Origin: Perkinsus olseni
Lineage: Eukaryota; Perkinsozoa; Perkinsida; Perkinsidae
Direction of reading: 5' to 3'
Assembly: GCA_013115135.1 (NCBI GenBank)
Contig: JABANP010000037.1
Coordinates: forward strand, 1-64,000
DNA length: 64,000 nt
Part shown: positions 43,224 to 54,673 of the stretch, piece by piece
Layout: every line of letters starts with the position of its first letter
Position numbering within the stretch: position 1 is the first letter of the stretch
Notes under the pieces: model-generated
What the model saw: the letters and a program-made list of their open reading frames with translations, nothing else
What the model was told of the DNA's origin: nothing
The model's database searches: none
Program-made: the position numbers and the translations under genes

Positions 43224-46069
43224 CTACTGAGCAACACTGCTCCTATGTTCGCTAGCAATCTTTGGTCTTCCAGAGCCGTAAACGATCGCATGTATACATC
43301 CCAGTGATACCATGGACCATACCGAGCATAGGGCTCCGTACGGTCCACCATAGAAGAGACCAACAAAAGAAAACAGTACACAACGCCCCACTTCGTACGT
43401 AGCATTGCCATCGAAGAGAAAGCCTTGAGCGATGTAGGAAAATAGACTGTAAGCCGCCAAGACCATGTTGCGATCTGATGACTCAAGTAGAAGTCCGCAC
43501 AGAGTCGACACCAAGAACTGCACTGCGATGTATATCTTGAGAGGAACAGAGGCGGTCGTGCTGCGCGTTAGACGGGCAAGCCGGGGGGCTGGGGGACACA
43601 CACGAGCAGCAGTGGTGGTGTAGTACCTGAGACGCGCAAAATAGTAGTAAAGTCGCCTACAAAACTCCGCTCACCCAGGGCCCTTCCACCAGGAACGTGA
43701 CTGACGCGAGAATGCCTGTAACTGAAAAACACTGTCTACCCAAGATTTGCTGGGGACTGCCCAGCCATAAACACAAGCTGCTTGTGCGGGCTCCTTGAGG
43801 TATGTGCCTGCGGGCCATTCGATAGAGCGAGTATTGCACGATGGCTACTGAAGGCTACCGAACAGTTTATCGTAGACCACCAATGTTCCACCGAAGTTCT
43901 TGTGAAGACGTCTGTCATGGTGAATACGATGATTGGATGGTGTCATCATTATCTCTTCCAAAGGCCATGGCAGAGGCCCTACGATCGACGTATGAATCCA
44001 AAACTGATACCTGAAAGACGCTCGCGCTTTCCTGTGCACGAGCAGAAGCCAAAAGCTCAGGCCACAGTGGCTTATCCTTCTAGTGAGGATTTGGCCTAGT
44101 ACTACATAATGTTCCACGTACGATAGGTCATCGAGACGTCAGTAGGTACTCCAAGTACGGCAAGGGGAAGATAGAACACCCAGCTGACGGCTTGCTGTAG
44201 GTACCCTTGTCGAAGAGCCGTACCTGAACATGGGGGGCTTCGAAAGCAAGGGCTGCCCCGTGCCGTACTAAAATTGAAGTGCTCGCTGCTGTGATGATTG
44301 GCGTGACCCATCGCCCAGATGAATCCAATTTCATGAGACATCCGATGGAACGAATAGTAGCACAGCTCGATCAGTGAGCCGAATATCAGCATCTTCATCC
44401 ATTGCGGAGCCCCTGGCAAGGAAGCACATTTTTCGCCAAAAAACGTGAAAGTCTATAAAAGTTCTCACAAGTCAGATCAAGATTCCCAATAGCGTAATTG
44501 TCATGTATGTAATCGTATCTGAAGTCGGAATGCGACCGTTTCTGCGGTTCATTGTCCACTTCCAGAAGAAAATCAACGCCACCAGTTCGACACCTTATCG
44601 AACGGTCCATAGCACGGGACCCGACAGCGAATGCATACGCGTAAGCGCGTTGAAAAAGTTCGTGAACAACTTCACAGTCATGCATTTCCTGAACGGGTGA
44701 GCTTCTGAAGATGAAATTTCAAGGGAGCATCACCGATACCAGCGGACGACAGTGTTGTCACAACACCTGTGCCGAAGATGACGGAACGTTCGCCACACCT
44801 CGAAGACCCTGTGTACCATTCAAATTTCCGTTTCCGAAAGTATCACAATGATGGGCATTCCAATCGATAAGGGTAGGACCACACTTCGGTTCCCTCTTGC
44901 CCTCCTATGCCTACGCACGATTCCCCAAAGCTAACGAGATGGCGTGGGTGAGAAGCAAACAACTGAGTCATCGGGAACGACTAAAGTAAATTCCCTGTCC
45001 ACGGGTAAGGGCAGCAGTTAGTTGGCCTAGGGGGACCGCTGCTAGGCCTTGTGGGGCAGGTATGGGGAAGGAATGTAACAGGTAGTAGTTCCACGTGGAG
45101 CAGCAAGGTCGACTGCCCCTCGACATCATGTTTTTGAAGAAAAACAATTGAGTGGTGGACATGGTCTCCGACGTACGGTTAACATTCACCTCTGAGTAGC
45201 TACAGTCACCGGATGTCATTTTTGGCATGTGGCTTCCCCGTGACGTTTGTCATATTCGCTCGAAATTCCATCCCCAAGAACTTCAAGGTCGAGAGATTGC
45301 AAGGTCTTGAAGTTGTTGACGAGGGCGCAACCCATCTTGAACATGGCATACCACAACTTTCCCAACTCGATTGCGCCGTAGCACGCTTTCATGGCGGACA
45401 ACGATGCTCTTTATTGTATCTTACGCGTATACGTACACGACACAGGTTCCTAACGACGCACTGCCTTGCGCTTCCAATTGGAAGACCGGAAACGAACTCG
45501 ACGAGAGGCGGAACTCTCCCCTCGCATTCTTCATCTTACACGTATTCTTTGAGGGTGAATCTCTCGATGACCATAATGCTAAGAAGGACGTCCATAGCAC
45601 CAGCTGCAACAGAGGACCAGCAATCAGCTGCCTCATAGTAACTGAACGGTTCACGAAGGACCTACTGGTCAAAAAGAAGCCTAGCACATACCCCGATTCC
45701 GGTATCCAGTCTGACTCGGTCGATGAAGGAAGACGCCTCTTGTGAATATGCAGTATGATAAACTCGACGGCGATGAGGGCAAGATACAGGGGAATGGAGC
45801 CTTCAATGTAGTTGTAGTACACCAACTCCCCTAAAACAAGAGAGAACTCTCGCCATGGCCACAGCGGCAGCGACTGCGATAACTCCACACTCAGTCATGC
45901 TTTGCCCTACGATGACCGGCGAATCAAGCATGCCCCTACCGTTGCTGAGTTCCACAACCTTCCTCGGCACCAGGTACTCAGAGACCACCAACGACACTAC
46001 CAAAGCTATCACACACGCACTTGCTTCCCATCGCGGGAGGCTCCAAGGACGCTTGAAACCATTAACCAT
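43224..46069 (-). CDS. Alkylglycerol-monooxygenase-like fatty-acid-hydroxylase-superfamily enzyme
   Basis: Minus-strand exons from ATG 46069 to the stop at 43224 match the AGMO/TMEM195 layout. N-terminal helices are ACVIALVVSLVVSEYL and IPLYLALIAVEFIILH. The eight-histidine region reads LIELCYYSFHRMSHEIGFIW, GHANHHSSEHFNFSTALRQG, then after an intron QFWIHTSIVGPLPWPLEE and NHRIHHDRRLHKNFGG with VVYDKLFG. C-terminal helices are IYIAVQFLVSTLCGLLL and VLFSFVGLFYGGPYGALC, ending ASEHRSSVAQ. A 48-nt intron inside FNFS-TALRQ is fixed by the motif. The di-iron enzyme uses tetrahydrobiopterin to cleave ether lipids in the ER. The interval 44700-45400 has exons or a long intron I could not place. A TPP riboswitch of the neighbouring SLC19 gene ends 432 bp upstream of its ATG. 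Confidence 0.85.
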
Positions 46070-46239
46070 CGTGAAGAACTACGACGATAAACCTCATGCT
46101 TTCTCATAGAAGTTTACCAATGGAATCCACACTGTCCCACAGACAACCCTCGAGATCCAACAGACGGGAGGCGAATAAAACAAAGCCCCCTCCTGCCGGG
46201 TCGTATGAAGCTCCCCACTTGGCCTTCCCCTCTCCTTGA

Positions 46240-46500
46240 TTAACACTGGGTGACCGAGACGTATAGACGTCCCGCCTGAGCTCTCACTAGCGTCGTGTAA
46301 GAGCGGTTCCACCTAAGCTCCTCTATTAAATTGAAGAGGGCCCATCTCTAGCTACCGCGCCTAAAGGCTACGGCTAGCGAAGAGACCGAGGCACACGGCA
46401 TTGGAAAATACCGTAGCAAAGGCAAAAGGCACTCAGCGATGCACCAGTCGTGGTCGGACATACGAAGTACGTACTCCTCCCACTCTGGTTAGCATCTACT
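46240..46500 (-). repeat. Conserved post-riboswitch module, copy 1
   Basis: On the minus strand about 260 nt follow the TPP aptamer and are shared with three other copies. The module includes GCCTTTTGCCTTTGCTACGG, GGTAGCTAGAG, a CCTCTTCAATT hairpin region and GGAGCTTAGGTG. It ends near CCCAGTGTTAA. It may carry splice sites or the mRNA 3' end used by the switch. Confidence 0.85.
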
Positions 46501-46603
46501 AGTTCGCTCCCTTCGCAGGCATTACCCTGGTCAGGTTCCGACGGTGATCTCTCAGCCGAGAGCCCTTCCCCAGATGGGGTCGGTCTCAGCACCCGTGCGA
46601 ACT
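46501..46603 (-). promoter_or_regulatory. TPP riboswitch aptamer, 3' of SLC19-like copy 1
   Basis: Read on the minus strand, the sequence fits the thiamin pyrophosphate aptamer consensus. P1 is AGTTCGC paired with GCGAACT. The left side carries ACGGGTGC. P3 forms from CTGAGA and TCTCGG, with an inner CCCC/GGGG stem. The conserved CTGAGAGAT follows, then GAACCTGA, a CAGG/CCTG P5 stem around GTAATG, and GCGAAGGGA. It begins 155 nt after the stop of the frameshifted SLC19 gene. TPP binding in a 3'-UTR is known in plants to steer splicing and 3'-end formation. A matching role here is inference. Confidence 0.95.
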
Positions 46604-46757
46604 TAGTGTCCAATGAGGATGAATAGAAAGGATTATAGAATCATACAAGTCTCATAGATATCGAGACGAATCCAAAATAGCAATGCAAACGAAGTACCGA
46701 AGACAGAAGAAAAAAGGAAGATGAACATCAGCGATTGTGAGAAGTAGCATCTCACTC

Positions 46758-48224
46758 TCACTTGGCACTCTCAGAAACATCAGTGGGAGTGACACGTCTC
46801 TTGGACCAGAAATACAATGCAACGGCTAAGACCATAAAGACTACCTGGAACGACAGTTGGAATACCCACAGTATCTTATAGACAATACGAAGATCGATCT
46901 GGAACCAAGTGAACATGAAGAGGGAGAGAATCGTAGACAAGATGTACGCAGTTAAATTGTTGAACATGACAATAATGGCATAGCAACCCGAGTTGACATT
47001 ATCTTCCCCTTTAATATGCTTGTTAACAACACGGCCGGTCTCTGCGCTGACGAAGGCGTTGATGAAGTGGTAACCCAGGTAGTAGAGGATAAAACCGATA
47101 CACATCGGTATGATACGATCATACCAAATCATTAACGTCAGAGCTAGGATACACCAGATGCCCATGGCACCAACCGTCACATGCTGATGGTAATATGCGA
47201 CCTTCAGGATACGTGGGCACTGCTACAGACAACGCACTGATGGAAGCAATGAGCTGAGCTATTGCAAAAACGGTACCGTTGTAGTTCTTCTCGGTACCCT
47301 CCTCTACCATCATCATATCGTACAGCGAGGATTCGTAACCATCAATAAGACCGTACGCGCAGTTGCCGAAGATCCACCAGAAGAGAATAAGAATGTAAAC
47401 CTTGTCCTCGTACGCCCACTTCATAGTCTTCCACACCTCCTTAGGCCTCGGAGCTTTGTCACGCTTGACACCGGTAAGAAACAGAGCAATAAAAGCAGCC
47501 ACAATGACCGATGCCGCTGAGACCCACATGAGAGAAGTATAGCTCATGTGACAAGCATCGACCATGACATCGCCTACTATACCAGACAGCATATGAGAGA
47601 ACACATAAGAGGCCAAATTCATCGATGTTAATTTTTGGTAGTTTTCCTTGGGCACGACGTGGAAGAGGTAGCCGTAAAAGATTTCTTCAGCCGCAGTACC
47701 GAAAGCGTACGTACACTGCATGATTTGCATGTCGAGTAGAGAACTACCGAACAACAACAGGAACCTTGTTGCTAAACGCCCCAACGCTCCCAGGATGAGC
47801 TCGAGCTTATAGCCAACGAACTCGGATAGGCAGCCGCCGACCAGTAGAAAGGGGATACACGCGTAGGTGGACCAAGGGTAGATTTGAGAATTGATCTGAT
47901 CATCAGTGAAGCCCTTGGTCTCTCTGAGGTAGGTCGTGAGATGGGGTTCGGATGGTATGAATGCCAGAAAAAAAGTGAAATACAGCATATAGTAGCCTCG
48001 TACCAGAAAGGCTTATAACCATCTGGGCCGGTAGGGACCTTCCAATCACCATGCCAAAGCCGTGACCACACAGACTTCACCTTCTTCCCCTCTTCGGTAT
48101 GCCCCGCTGAGGATCCGGCACCATCTTCCACGTCAACCGTCTTGCTTATGATAGGCTGCTCGAGGCTTGCGCAGCTGTCGGTAGGGGCTGAAGAGATGCT
48201 GCTTGAAGCACTACGTGATGTCAT
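46758..48224 (-). pseudogene. SLC19-type thiamine/folate carrier, copy 1, two frameshifts
   Basis: This aligns throughout with the intact copies at 50122-51588 and 53204-54673, but single-base differences break the frame twice. Near 47980 the copy reads GTGAAATACAGC where the intact copy has GTGAAAGTACAGC. Near 47215 it reads GATACGTGGGC where intact copies have GATACGGGGC or GATACGAGGC. The start (MTSRSASSSISS, ATG 48224) and stop (46758) are kept. Family motifs remain, including SEPHLTTYLRETKGFTDDQ, IYPWSTYACIPFL and NAFVSAETGRVV. It is a recent pseudogene, or an intact gene with two sequence errors. Its riboswitch is unaltered. Confidence 0.8.
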
Positions 48225-49603
48225 GATCTCAAAAGTAACCAATAAAACAGACTGGGAAATGATAAGCCTTCTTACCATTCGAACTTCACCATCTCTGATC
48301 CGCGGTCACCATCTGAAGTTCAGATTCTGAATACGCTAAGTTTATCACAAGAGCCGCAAATCCTGTCCCCATGATTCAACACACAGCAGGGACAACTGCC
48401 AGTGTTGGTGCCTAGTTTACGACAAGCAGCTTGAGACTGTAGAGTCAGCCTCTGCGCTACAGCCTAAAATACTGAGGTGTCGGTTCACTGACTAAGCCAT
48501 ACCCAGGTGCTTCCAGTCTACGAGTTCTCAGAGAGTTTGCCGCGAGCGGTGTGTCCAGACGTATAGCGATACAACCACACGAGATCCGACGGGCAAAAGG
48601 ATGTCGACCAAGCTGCTACAAAAAGACAAGTACAAAGAGGAAGTCTACTATCTTTTCAGCTTGCGCGATACAACTTCATTCGACTACCGAGATACACGCC
48701 TCACATTTACAGGTCTCGGGTCCCCATCTCTCGCGCTCAGCTCGGAGGAGGTTGCACACAAGAGGTAGCTGGGTTTCGAGACGCCCGATAGAGAAGAACA
48801 TCTATAGCTTCACGCGCCCCAAGACCTATCCTTGATCCACAACCGGATTGTATAGATGCGAGACTCCCCTGAGCCACGAACAAAGAATAGGCGTCACGAC
48901 GCCGCGATGGTGGTGATCTGGGATTGTTATTTCCTGATCAACACCAGCTCAGACGAGCATTACTTTGATGGCGAGGGGCGCTCATATTATGTGTTAGTAT
49001 GATAGAATGGCTTCTGTCACGGAGGAGTCTGACTATCTCAATATTCGCTCAGCTGCCTCGAGTCTACTACGAACCTACAGCAGGATTCGACCACTGCCAA
49101 GCAACTTCCCGTAAAAACCCCTGCCTATTAAAGCGAAGGACGGATGCCGACGAGGCAGAATACCAGCCGTTGATTATTTCGGTCCCTCCTAAAAGCGAAT
49201 CTCCGCCCGCTATTTCCACGAGAGAAGAGGTACTCATGAAAACCAGAGTGCGAAAACTTTGCGCTCAATCACGCCTCTCTTCAAGCATTGGCACCCGAGC
49301 TGAACACGCTACCTATTGCTATTGAACTTTATAACATCTCTAGGAGCACCATCAACGGCAGTAGACACCAGGAAGGCTTTTCGCCATTGGCTAATCCATC
49401 CACTAATGTGGAAAGAACTCGATGAAGCCTTCGACGGCCAATGTTACCGAGCTCCAGAACTGGGACCGGGCTCCCATTACAAGCATACCAATAAGGCAAA
49501 CTAGCCGAAGCACAACCCCAGAAATCCGCTGCATAGAAAGATTCCCCCCTCTATGCACTCATTCTCTTTCCGAATCACACACCTCCCCAGCTAATCTCCC
49601 CTA
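48225..49603. other. Spacer upstream of carrier copy 1 in the SLC19 tandem array
   Basis: This is non-coding by my reading. Parts are repeated in the next spacer, for example GAAGCCTTCGA and AAGCATACCAATAAGGC near 49424-49500 and 52530-52620. That shows the duplicated unit includes intergenic DNA. Confidence 0.6.
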
Positions 49604-49862
49604 ATTAACACTGGGTGGCTGAGACGTCTACACGTCCCGCCTGAGGTCTCACCGGCGCCGAAGAAGGGCGGTTCACCTAAGCTCCTCTACTGAATTGAAG
49701 AGGGCCCACCTCTAGCTACCGCGCCCAAAGGCTACGGCTAACGTAGAGACCGAGGCACACGGCATTGGAAAATACCGTAGCAAAGGCAAAAGGCACTCAG
49801 ATGCTCCAGTCGTGGTCGGACATACAAAATACGCAGTCCTCCCATTCTGGTTGGCATCTGCT
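49604..49862 (-). repeat. Conserved post-riboswitch module, copy 2
   Basis: Same 260-nt module as at 46240-46500, directly after aptamer copy 2 on the minus strand, with few differences. Confidence 0.85.
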
Positions 49863-49964
49863 AGTTCGCTCCCTTCGCAGGCATTACCCTGGTCAGGTTC
49901 CGACGGTGATCTCTCAGCCGAGAATCCTCCCCAAATGGGGTCGGTCTCAGCACCCGTGCGAACT
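49863..49964 (-). promoter_or_regulatory. TPP riboswitch aptamer, 3' of SLC19-like copy 2
   Basis: Same fold and core as copy 1 (CTGAGAGAT, GAACCTGA, GTAATGCC, GCGAAGGGA). Differences are confined to the P3 tip (CCCCATTTGGGG and one base fewer). It starts 158 nt after the stop codon of the intact carrier at 50122. Confidence 0.95.
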
Positions 49965-50121
49965 TAGTGTCCAATGAAGATGAATAGAAAGGATTATAGA
50001 ATTATACAATTCATTTAGATATCGAGATCGACAACAAGATATAAAAGCGAATAAATAAGTACCGAAGACAGAAGATATGGGGAGAGGAACATCAGCGATC
50101 TTGAGGATTAGCATCTCACTC

Positions 50122-51588
50122 TCAATCGCTACTCTTAACAGCATCGGTGACGTTGCCACGTCTCTTGGACCAGAAGTGAAGTAGTATGGCCAGTATCATA
50201 AAGACTGCCTGGAACGACAGTTGGAATACCCACAGTATCTTATAGACAATACGAAGATCGATCTGGAACCACGTGAACATGAAGAGGGAGAGAATCGTAG
50301 ACAATATGTACGCAGTTAAGTTATTAAACATGACAATAATGGCATAGCAACCCGAGTTGACATTATCTTCCCCTTTAATATGCTTGTTAACAACACGGCC
50401 GGTCTCTGCGCTGACGAAGGCGTTGATGAAGTGATAACCCAGGTAGTAAAGGATAAAGCCGATACACATCGGTATGATACGATCATACCAAATCATCAGG
50501 GTCAGGGCTAGGATACACCAGATGCCCATGGCACCAACCGTCACATGCTGATGGTAATATGCTACCTTCAGGATACGGGGCACTGCTACGGATAACGCGC
50601 TGATCGATGCAATGAGCTGAGCTATTGCATAGACAGTACCGTTGTAGTTCTTCTCGGTACCCTCCTCGACCATCATCATATCGTACAACGAGGATTCGTA
50701 ACCATCAATAAGACCGTAAGCGCAGTTTCCGAAGATCCACCAGAAGAGAATAAGAATGTAAACCTTATCTTCGTACGCCCACTTCATAGTCTTCCACACC
50801 TCCTTAGGCCTTGGAGCTTTATCACGCTTGACACCGGTAAGAAACAGAGCAATAATAGCAGCAACGATGACCGATGCCGCTGAGACCCACATGAGAGAAG
50901 TATAGCTCATGTGACAAGCATCGACCATGACATCGCCAACTATACCAGACAGCATATGAGAGAACACATGAGAGGCCAAATTCATCGATGTTAATTTTTG
51001 ATAGTTTTCCTTGGGCACGACGTGGAAGAGGTAGCCGTAGAAGATTTCTTCGGCCGCAGTGCCGAAGGAGTACGTACACTGCATGATTTGCATGTCGAGT
51101 AGAGAACTACCGAACAACAACAGGAACCTTGTTGCTAAACGCCCCAACGCTCCCAGGATGAGCGCCAACTTGTAGCCGACGAATTCAGATAGGCAGCCGC
51201 CAACCAGTAGAAAGGGGATACACGCGTAGGTGGACCAAGGGTAGATTTGAGAGTTGATCTGATCATCAGTGAAGCCCTTGGTCTCTCTGAGGTAGGTCGT
51301 TAGATGAGGTTCGGAAGGTATGAAAGCCAGGAAAGCAGTGAAAGTACAGCATATAGTTGCCTCGTACCAAAAAGGCTTATATCCGTCAGGGCCGGTAGGG
51401 ACCTCTAAATCACCATGCCAAAGACGTGACCACACAGACTTCATCTTCTTCCCCTCCTCAGTATGCCCCGTTGAAAAACCGGCACCATCTTCCACGTCTA
51501 ATGTCTTGCTTATGATAGGCTGCTCGAGGCTACCTAAGCTGGCAGAATGGGCTGAAGAGATGCTGCTTGAAGCACCACGTGATCTCAT
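50122..51588 (-). CDS. SLC19-type thiamine/folate carrier, copy 2 (intact)
   Basis: This single-exon gene of 488 residues belongs to the reduced folate/thiamine carrier family (SLC19), in the major facilitator fold. After a Ser-rich cytosolic start (about 75 residues) the family signature appears: FIPSEPHLTTYLRETKGFT, IYPWSTYACIPFLLVGG, ATRFLLLFGSSLLDMQIMQ and NYQKLTSMNLASHVFSHML. Later helices include WWIFGNCAYGLIDGYESSL, GYHFINAFVSAETGRVV and TAYILSTILSLFMFTWF. About 12 membrane segments are expected at the plasma membrane. Animal members import thiamine or folate. The TPP riboswitch in the 3' flank points to thiamin or its precursors as substrate. The tail is basic (SKRRGNVTDAVKSSD). Confidence 0.9.
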   Translation of the reverse strand: MRSRGASSSISSAHSASLGSLEQPIISKTLDVEDGAGFSTGHTEEGKKMKSVWSRLWHGDLEVPTGPDGYKPFWYEATICCTFTAFLAFIPSEPHLTTYLRETKGFTDDQINSQIYPWSTYACIPFLLVGGCLSEFVGYKLALILGALGRLATRFLLLFGSSLLDMQIMQCTYSFGTAAEEIFYGYLFHVVPKENYQKLTSMNLASHVFSHMLSGIVGDVMVDACHMSYTSLMWVSAASVIVAAIIALFLTGVKRDKAPRPKEVWKTMKWAYEDKVYILILFWWIFGNCAYGLIDGYESSLYDMMMVEEGTEKNYNGTVYAIAQLIASISALSVAVPRILKVAYYHQHVTVGAMGIWCILALTLMIWYDRIIPMCIGFILYYLGYHFINAFVSAETGRVVNKHIKGEDNVNSGCYAIIVMFNNLTAYILSTILSLFMFTWFQIDLRIVYKILWVFQLSFQAVFMILAILLHFWSKRRGNVTDAVKSSD

Positions 51589-52722
51589 GATTAAAAGTAA
51601 GCAATAAAACCGACTGGGGAAAAATAATCCTTTCTACTACTCGTACTCCACCCTCATCACAGCGACCCGCATCCACGATCCGAATACGCTAAGGTATTCA
51701 CACGAGCCACAAATCCTGTCCCCGCGGCTCAACACGCAGGGGGACAATTTCCTGTGTTGTTGACTAGTTAATGACAAGCAGCTTGAGAATCTCGAATTAG
51801 CCTTCACGCTACGGCCTAGAACACAGACGTATTGGTACACTGACAAAGCCACGCTGGGGTGCTGCCAGTCGTAGCATGGAGAGTTTCCAGGAAGCTTTAT
51901 CGCGAGCATTGAGTCCCAAACGTGTAGCAACACAGCTGCACGACGTCCGATGAATATTAGGATGACGACCGAGTGGCGTGGAGACACAAACAGGTGAAGG
52001 AGATGCAAAGTGGGAAGTTCATTCTGATTCCAGTTCCATCGGGCCACGAGCAGAGAATAGGCGTCACGGACCTCGGCGAGGGTGATGACCTGGGCTTGTA
52101 TCGTCTGATGAACGCCAGCTTGGATGAGCAACACTGGCTTATGTCATGGAACAGTCTAACGATCGCAATCTTCGCTCGTCACACTCACGAAATTGCAGCA
52201 GGATTCGACCTCTTTCAAGGGACTTTCCGTCATAACTGCTGTATATTTGAACGGATAAGGACAAAGCAGAGAACCAGCCCTTCACAAGAAGTTCAGCACC
52301 TCCGAAAAGCGAAGGCCCGCCCGATCTTTCAACGAGAGAAGAGCTTCTCGCCTGAGACACAGAGTATCTTGGCGCTCAGTCACGTGTCTCTTTTGGCGTT
52401 GCCACCCGAGCTAAACCACGCTACCTATTGCTGTTGAACTTCATAACACCGGTGGCATCAACGGCACTAGGCGCCGAACAGACTTCCATTGAACAATAGG
52501 AAGAACTGAACCGACAAACCATCCACTAACGAGAAGGAAATCGGTGAAGCCTTCGAGGACCAATGTTACCGCAATCCAGGGCTAGGATGGGGCTGCCACT
52601 AAAAGCATACCAATAAGGCTAGCTGAAGCACGACCCCATTCATCCATTGCATGAAGAGATTCTCGCCTCTATGCACTCGTTCCCTATCCGAATCGCGCAC
52701 CTCCCCTGCTAATCTCCCCTAA
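51589..52722. other. Spacer in the SLC19 tandem array
   Basis: Promoter and 5'-UTR of copy 2 are presumably here. I see no separate gene. Segments are similar to the spacer at 48225-49603. Confidence 0.6.
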
Positions 52723-52980
52723 TTAACACTGGGTGGCTGAGCCGCTCACATGCCTCGACCGAGTTCTCACTAGCGTCGTATAAGCGCGGTTCACCTAAGC
52801 TCCTCTTCTTAATTGAAGAGGGCCCACCTCTAGCTACCGCGCCTAAAGGCTACGGCTAACGTAGAGACCGAGGCACACGGCATTGGAAAATACCGTAGCA
52901 AAGGCAAAAGGCACTCAGATGCTCCAGTCGTGGTCGGACATACAAAATGCGTAGTCCTCCCATTCTGGTTGGCATCTGCT
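52723..52980 (-). repeat. Conserved post-riboswitch module, copy 3
   Basis: Third copy of the 260-nt module following the aptamer. It differs most at its distal end (GCGCTTATACGACGC in place of CCCTTCTTCGGCGCC). Confidence 0.85.
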
Positions 52981-53083
52981 AGTTCGCTCCCTTCGCAGGC
53001 ATTACCCTGGTCAGGTTCCGACGGTGATCTCTCAGCCGAGAGCCCTTCCCCCAATGGGGTCGGTCTCAGCACCCGTGCGAACT
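52981..53083 (-). promoter_or_regulatory. TPP riboswitch aptamer, 3' of SLC19-like copy 3
   Basis: Core identical to the other copies, with P3 tip CCCCATTGGGGG. It begins 121 nt after the carrier stop at 53204. A possible polyadenylation signal (AATAAA on the minus strand, 53197-53202) lies between the stop codon and the aptamer, so transcripts might end before or after the switch. Confidence 0.95.
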
Positions 53084-53203
53084 TAGTGTCCAATGAGGAT
53101 AAATAGAAAGATCTACGCGGCAGCAATGTTAACGAAGTAGTACAGAAGACGAAGATTAGCGGAAAAAATATCGTCGCCTATCACGACAAGTAGCATTTTA
53201 TTC

Positions 53204-54673
53204 TCAATCGCTACTCTTAACAACGTCAGCGGTGGCACGTCTCTTAGACCAGAAATACAATGCAACGGCTAAGACCATGAATACCGCCTGGAACGACAGT
53301 TGGAATACCCACAGTATCTTATAAACATTACGAAGATCGATCTGGAACCAAGTGAACATGAAGAGGGAGAGAATCGTAGACAAGATGTACGCAGTCAAGT
53401 TATTAAACATGACAATAATGGCATAGCAACCCGAGTTGACATTATCTTCCCCTTTAATATGCTTGTTAACAACACGGCCGGTCTCGGCGCTGACGAAGGC
53501 GTTGATGAAGTGATAACCCAGGTAGTAGAGGATAAAGCCGATACACATCGGTATGATACGATCATACCAAATCATCAAAGTCAGGGCTAGGATACACCAG
53601 ATGCCCATGGCACCAACCGTCACATGCTGATGGTAATACGCGACCTTCAGGATACGAGGCACTGCTACAGACAAGGCACTGATGGATGCAACGAGCTGAG
53701 CCAGCGCAAAAACGGTACCGTTGTAGTTCTTCTCGGTACCCTCCTCTACCATCATCATATCGTACAGCGAGGATTCGTAACCATCGATAAGACCGTACGC
53801 GCAGTTGCCGAATATCCACCAGAAGAGAATAAGAACGTAAACCTTGTCCTCGTACGCCCACTTCATAGTTCTCCACACTTCCTTAGGCCTCGGGGCCCGA
53901 TCACGCTTGACACTTGTGAGGAAGAGAGCAATAATAGCAGCAACGGTGACCGAAGCAGCCGAGACCCACTGAAGAGAGGTGTAGCTCATGTGACCAGCAT
54001 TGAGCATGATATCACCAACTATACCAGACAGCATATGAGAGAGTACGAAGGCGGCCAAGTTCATCGACGTCAATTTCTGATAGTCCTTGTTGGCCACGAC
54101 GTGGAACAAGTAGCCATAGAAGATCTTCTCGGCCGCCGTTCCGAAGGAGTAAGTAACCTCTAGGATCTGCATGTGAAGTACAGTGGTACCGAACAACAAC
54201 AGGAACCTTGTTGCTAAGCGACCCATCGCTCCTAGGATTAGTGCCAACTTGTAGCCAACGAACTCGGACAGGAAGCCACCAATCAACAGGAAGGGTATGC
54301 AGGCGTAGGTGGACCAAGGGTAGATCTCAGAGTTGATCTGATCATCCGTAAAGCCCTTGGTCTCTCTGAGGTAGGTCGTGAGATGGGGTTCGGAGGGCTT
54401 GAAGGCCAGGAAAAAAGTGAAAGCACAGCATATACTAGCCTCGTACCAAAAAGGCTTATATCCATCTGGGCCGGTAGGGACCTTCCAATCACCATGCCGA
54501 AGACGTGACCACACAGTTCTCTTCGCCCTCTTCTCTTCGAGATGTTTCTCAGAGAAGCTAGCACCATCTTCCACATCTAATGTCTTGCCGATGATAGGCT
54601 GTTCGAGACTATCAACACTGGCGGCATGGACTGGGGACATGCTGCTAGAAGCGCGACGAGACCTCATGTTCAA
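53204..54673 (-). CDS. SLC19-type thiamine/folate carrier, copy 3 (intact)
   Basis: This intact 489-residue gene is closely similar to copy 2. N-terminal variation is limited to the cytosolic region (MSPVHAASVDSLEQPI). The membrane part keeps FKPSEPHLTTYLRETKGFT, IYPWSTYACIPFLLIGG, LLLFGTTVLHMQILEVTYSF and NAFVSAETGRVVNKHIKGE. The version LFGTTVLHMQ is even closer to the animal SLC19 consensus. There is no intron. Expected location is the plasma membrane and expected cargo thiamin, by riboswitch association. ATG 54673 is chosen because the next in-frame ATG would cut the conserved start MRSRRASSS. Confidence 0.9.
   Translation of the reverse strand: MNMRSRRASSSMSPVHAASVDSLEQPIIGKTLDVEDGASFSEKHLEEKRAKRTVWSRLRHGDWKVPTGPDGYKPFWYEASICCAFTFFLAFKPSEPHLTTYLRETKGFTDDQINSEIYPWSTYACIPFLLIGGFLSEFVGYKLALILGAMGRLATRFLLLFGTTVLHMQILEVTYSFGTAAEKIFYGYLFHVVANKDYQKLTSMNLAAFVLSHMLSGIVGDIMLNAGHMSYTSLQWVSAASVTVAAIIALFLTSVKRDRAPRPKEVWRTMKWAYEDKVYVLILFWWIFGNCAYGLIDGYESSLYDMMMVEEGTEKNYNGTVFALAQLVASISALSVAVPRILKVAYYHQHVTVGAMGIWCILALTLMIWYDRIIPMCIGFILYYLGYHFINAFVSAETGRVVNKHIKGEDNVNSGCYAIIVMFNNLTAYILSTILSLFMFTWFQIDLRNVYKILWVFQLSFQAVFMVLAVALYFWSKRRATADVVKSSD

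Noticed and set aside
52981..53083. The aptamers as 5' leader elements of the next gene downstream
   Set aside because: The next start codon is about 1.4 kb away, the last aptamer is followed by an unrelated gene, and copy 4 has none upstream. A leader with a long intron is not fully excluded but fits worse.
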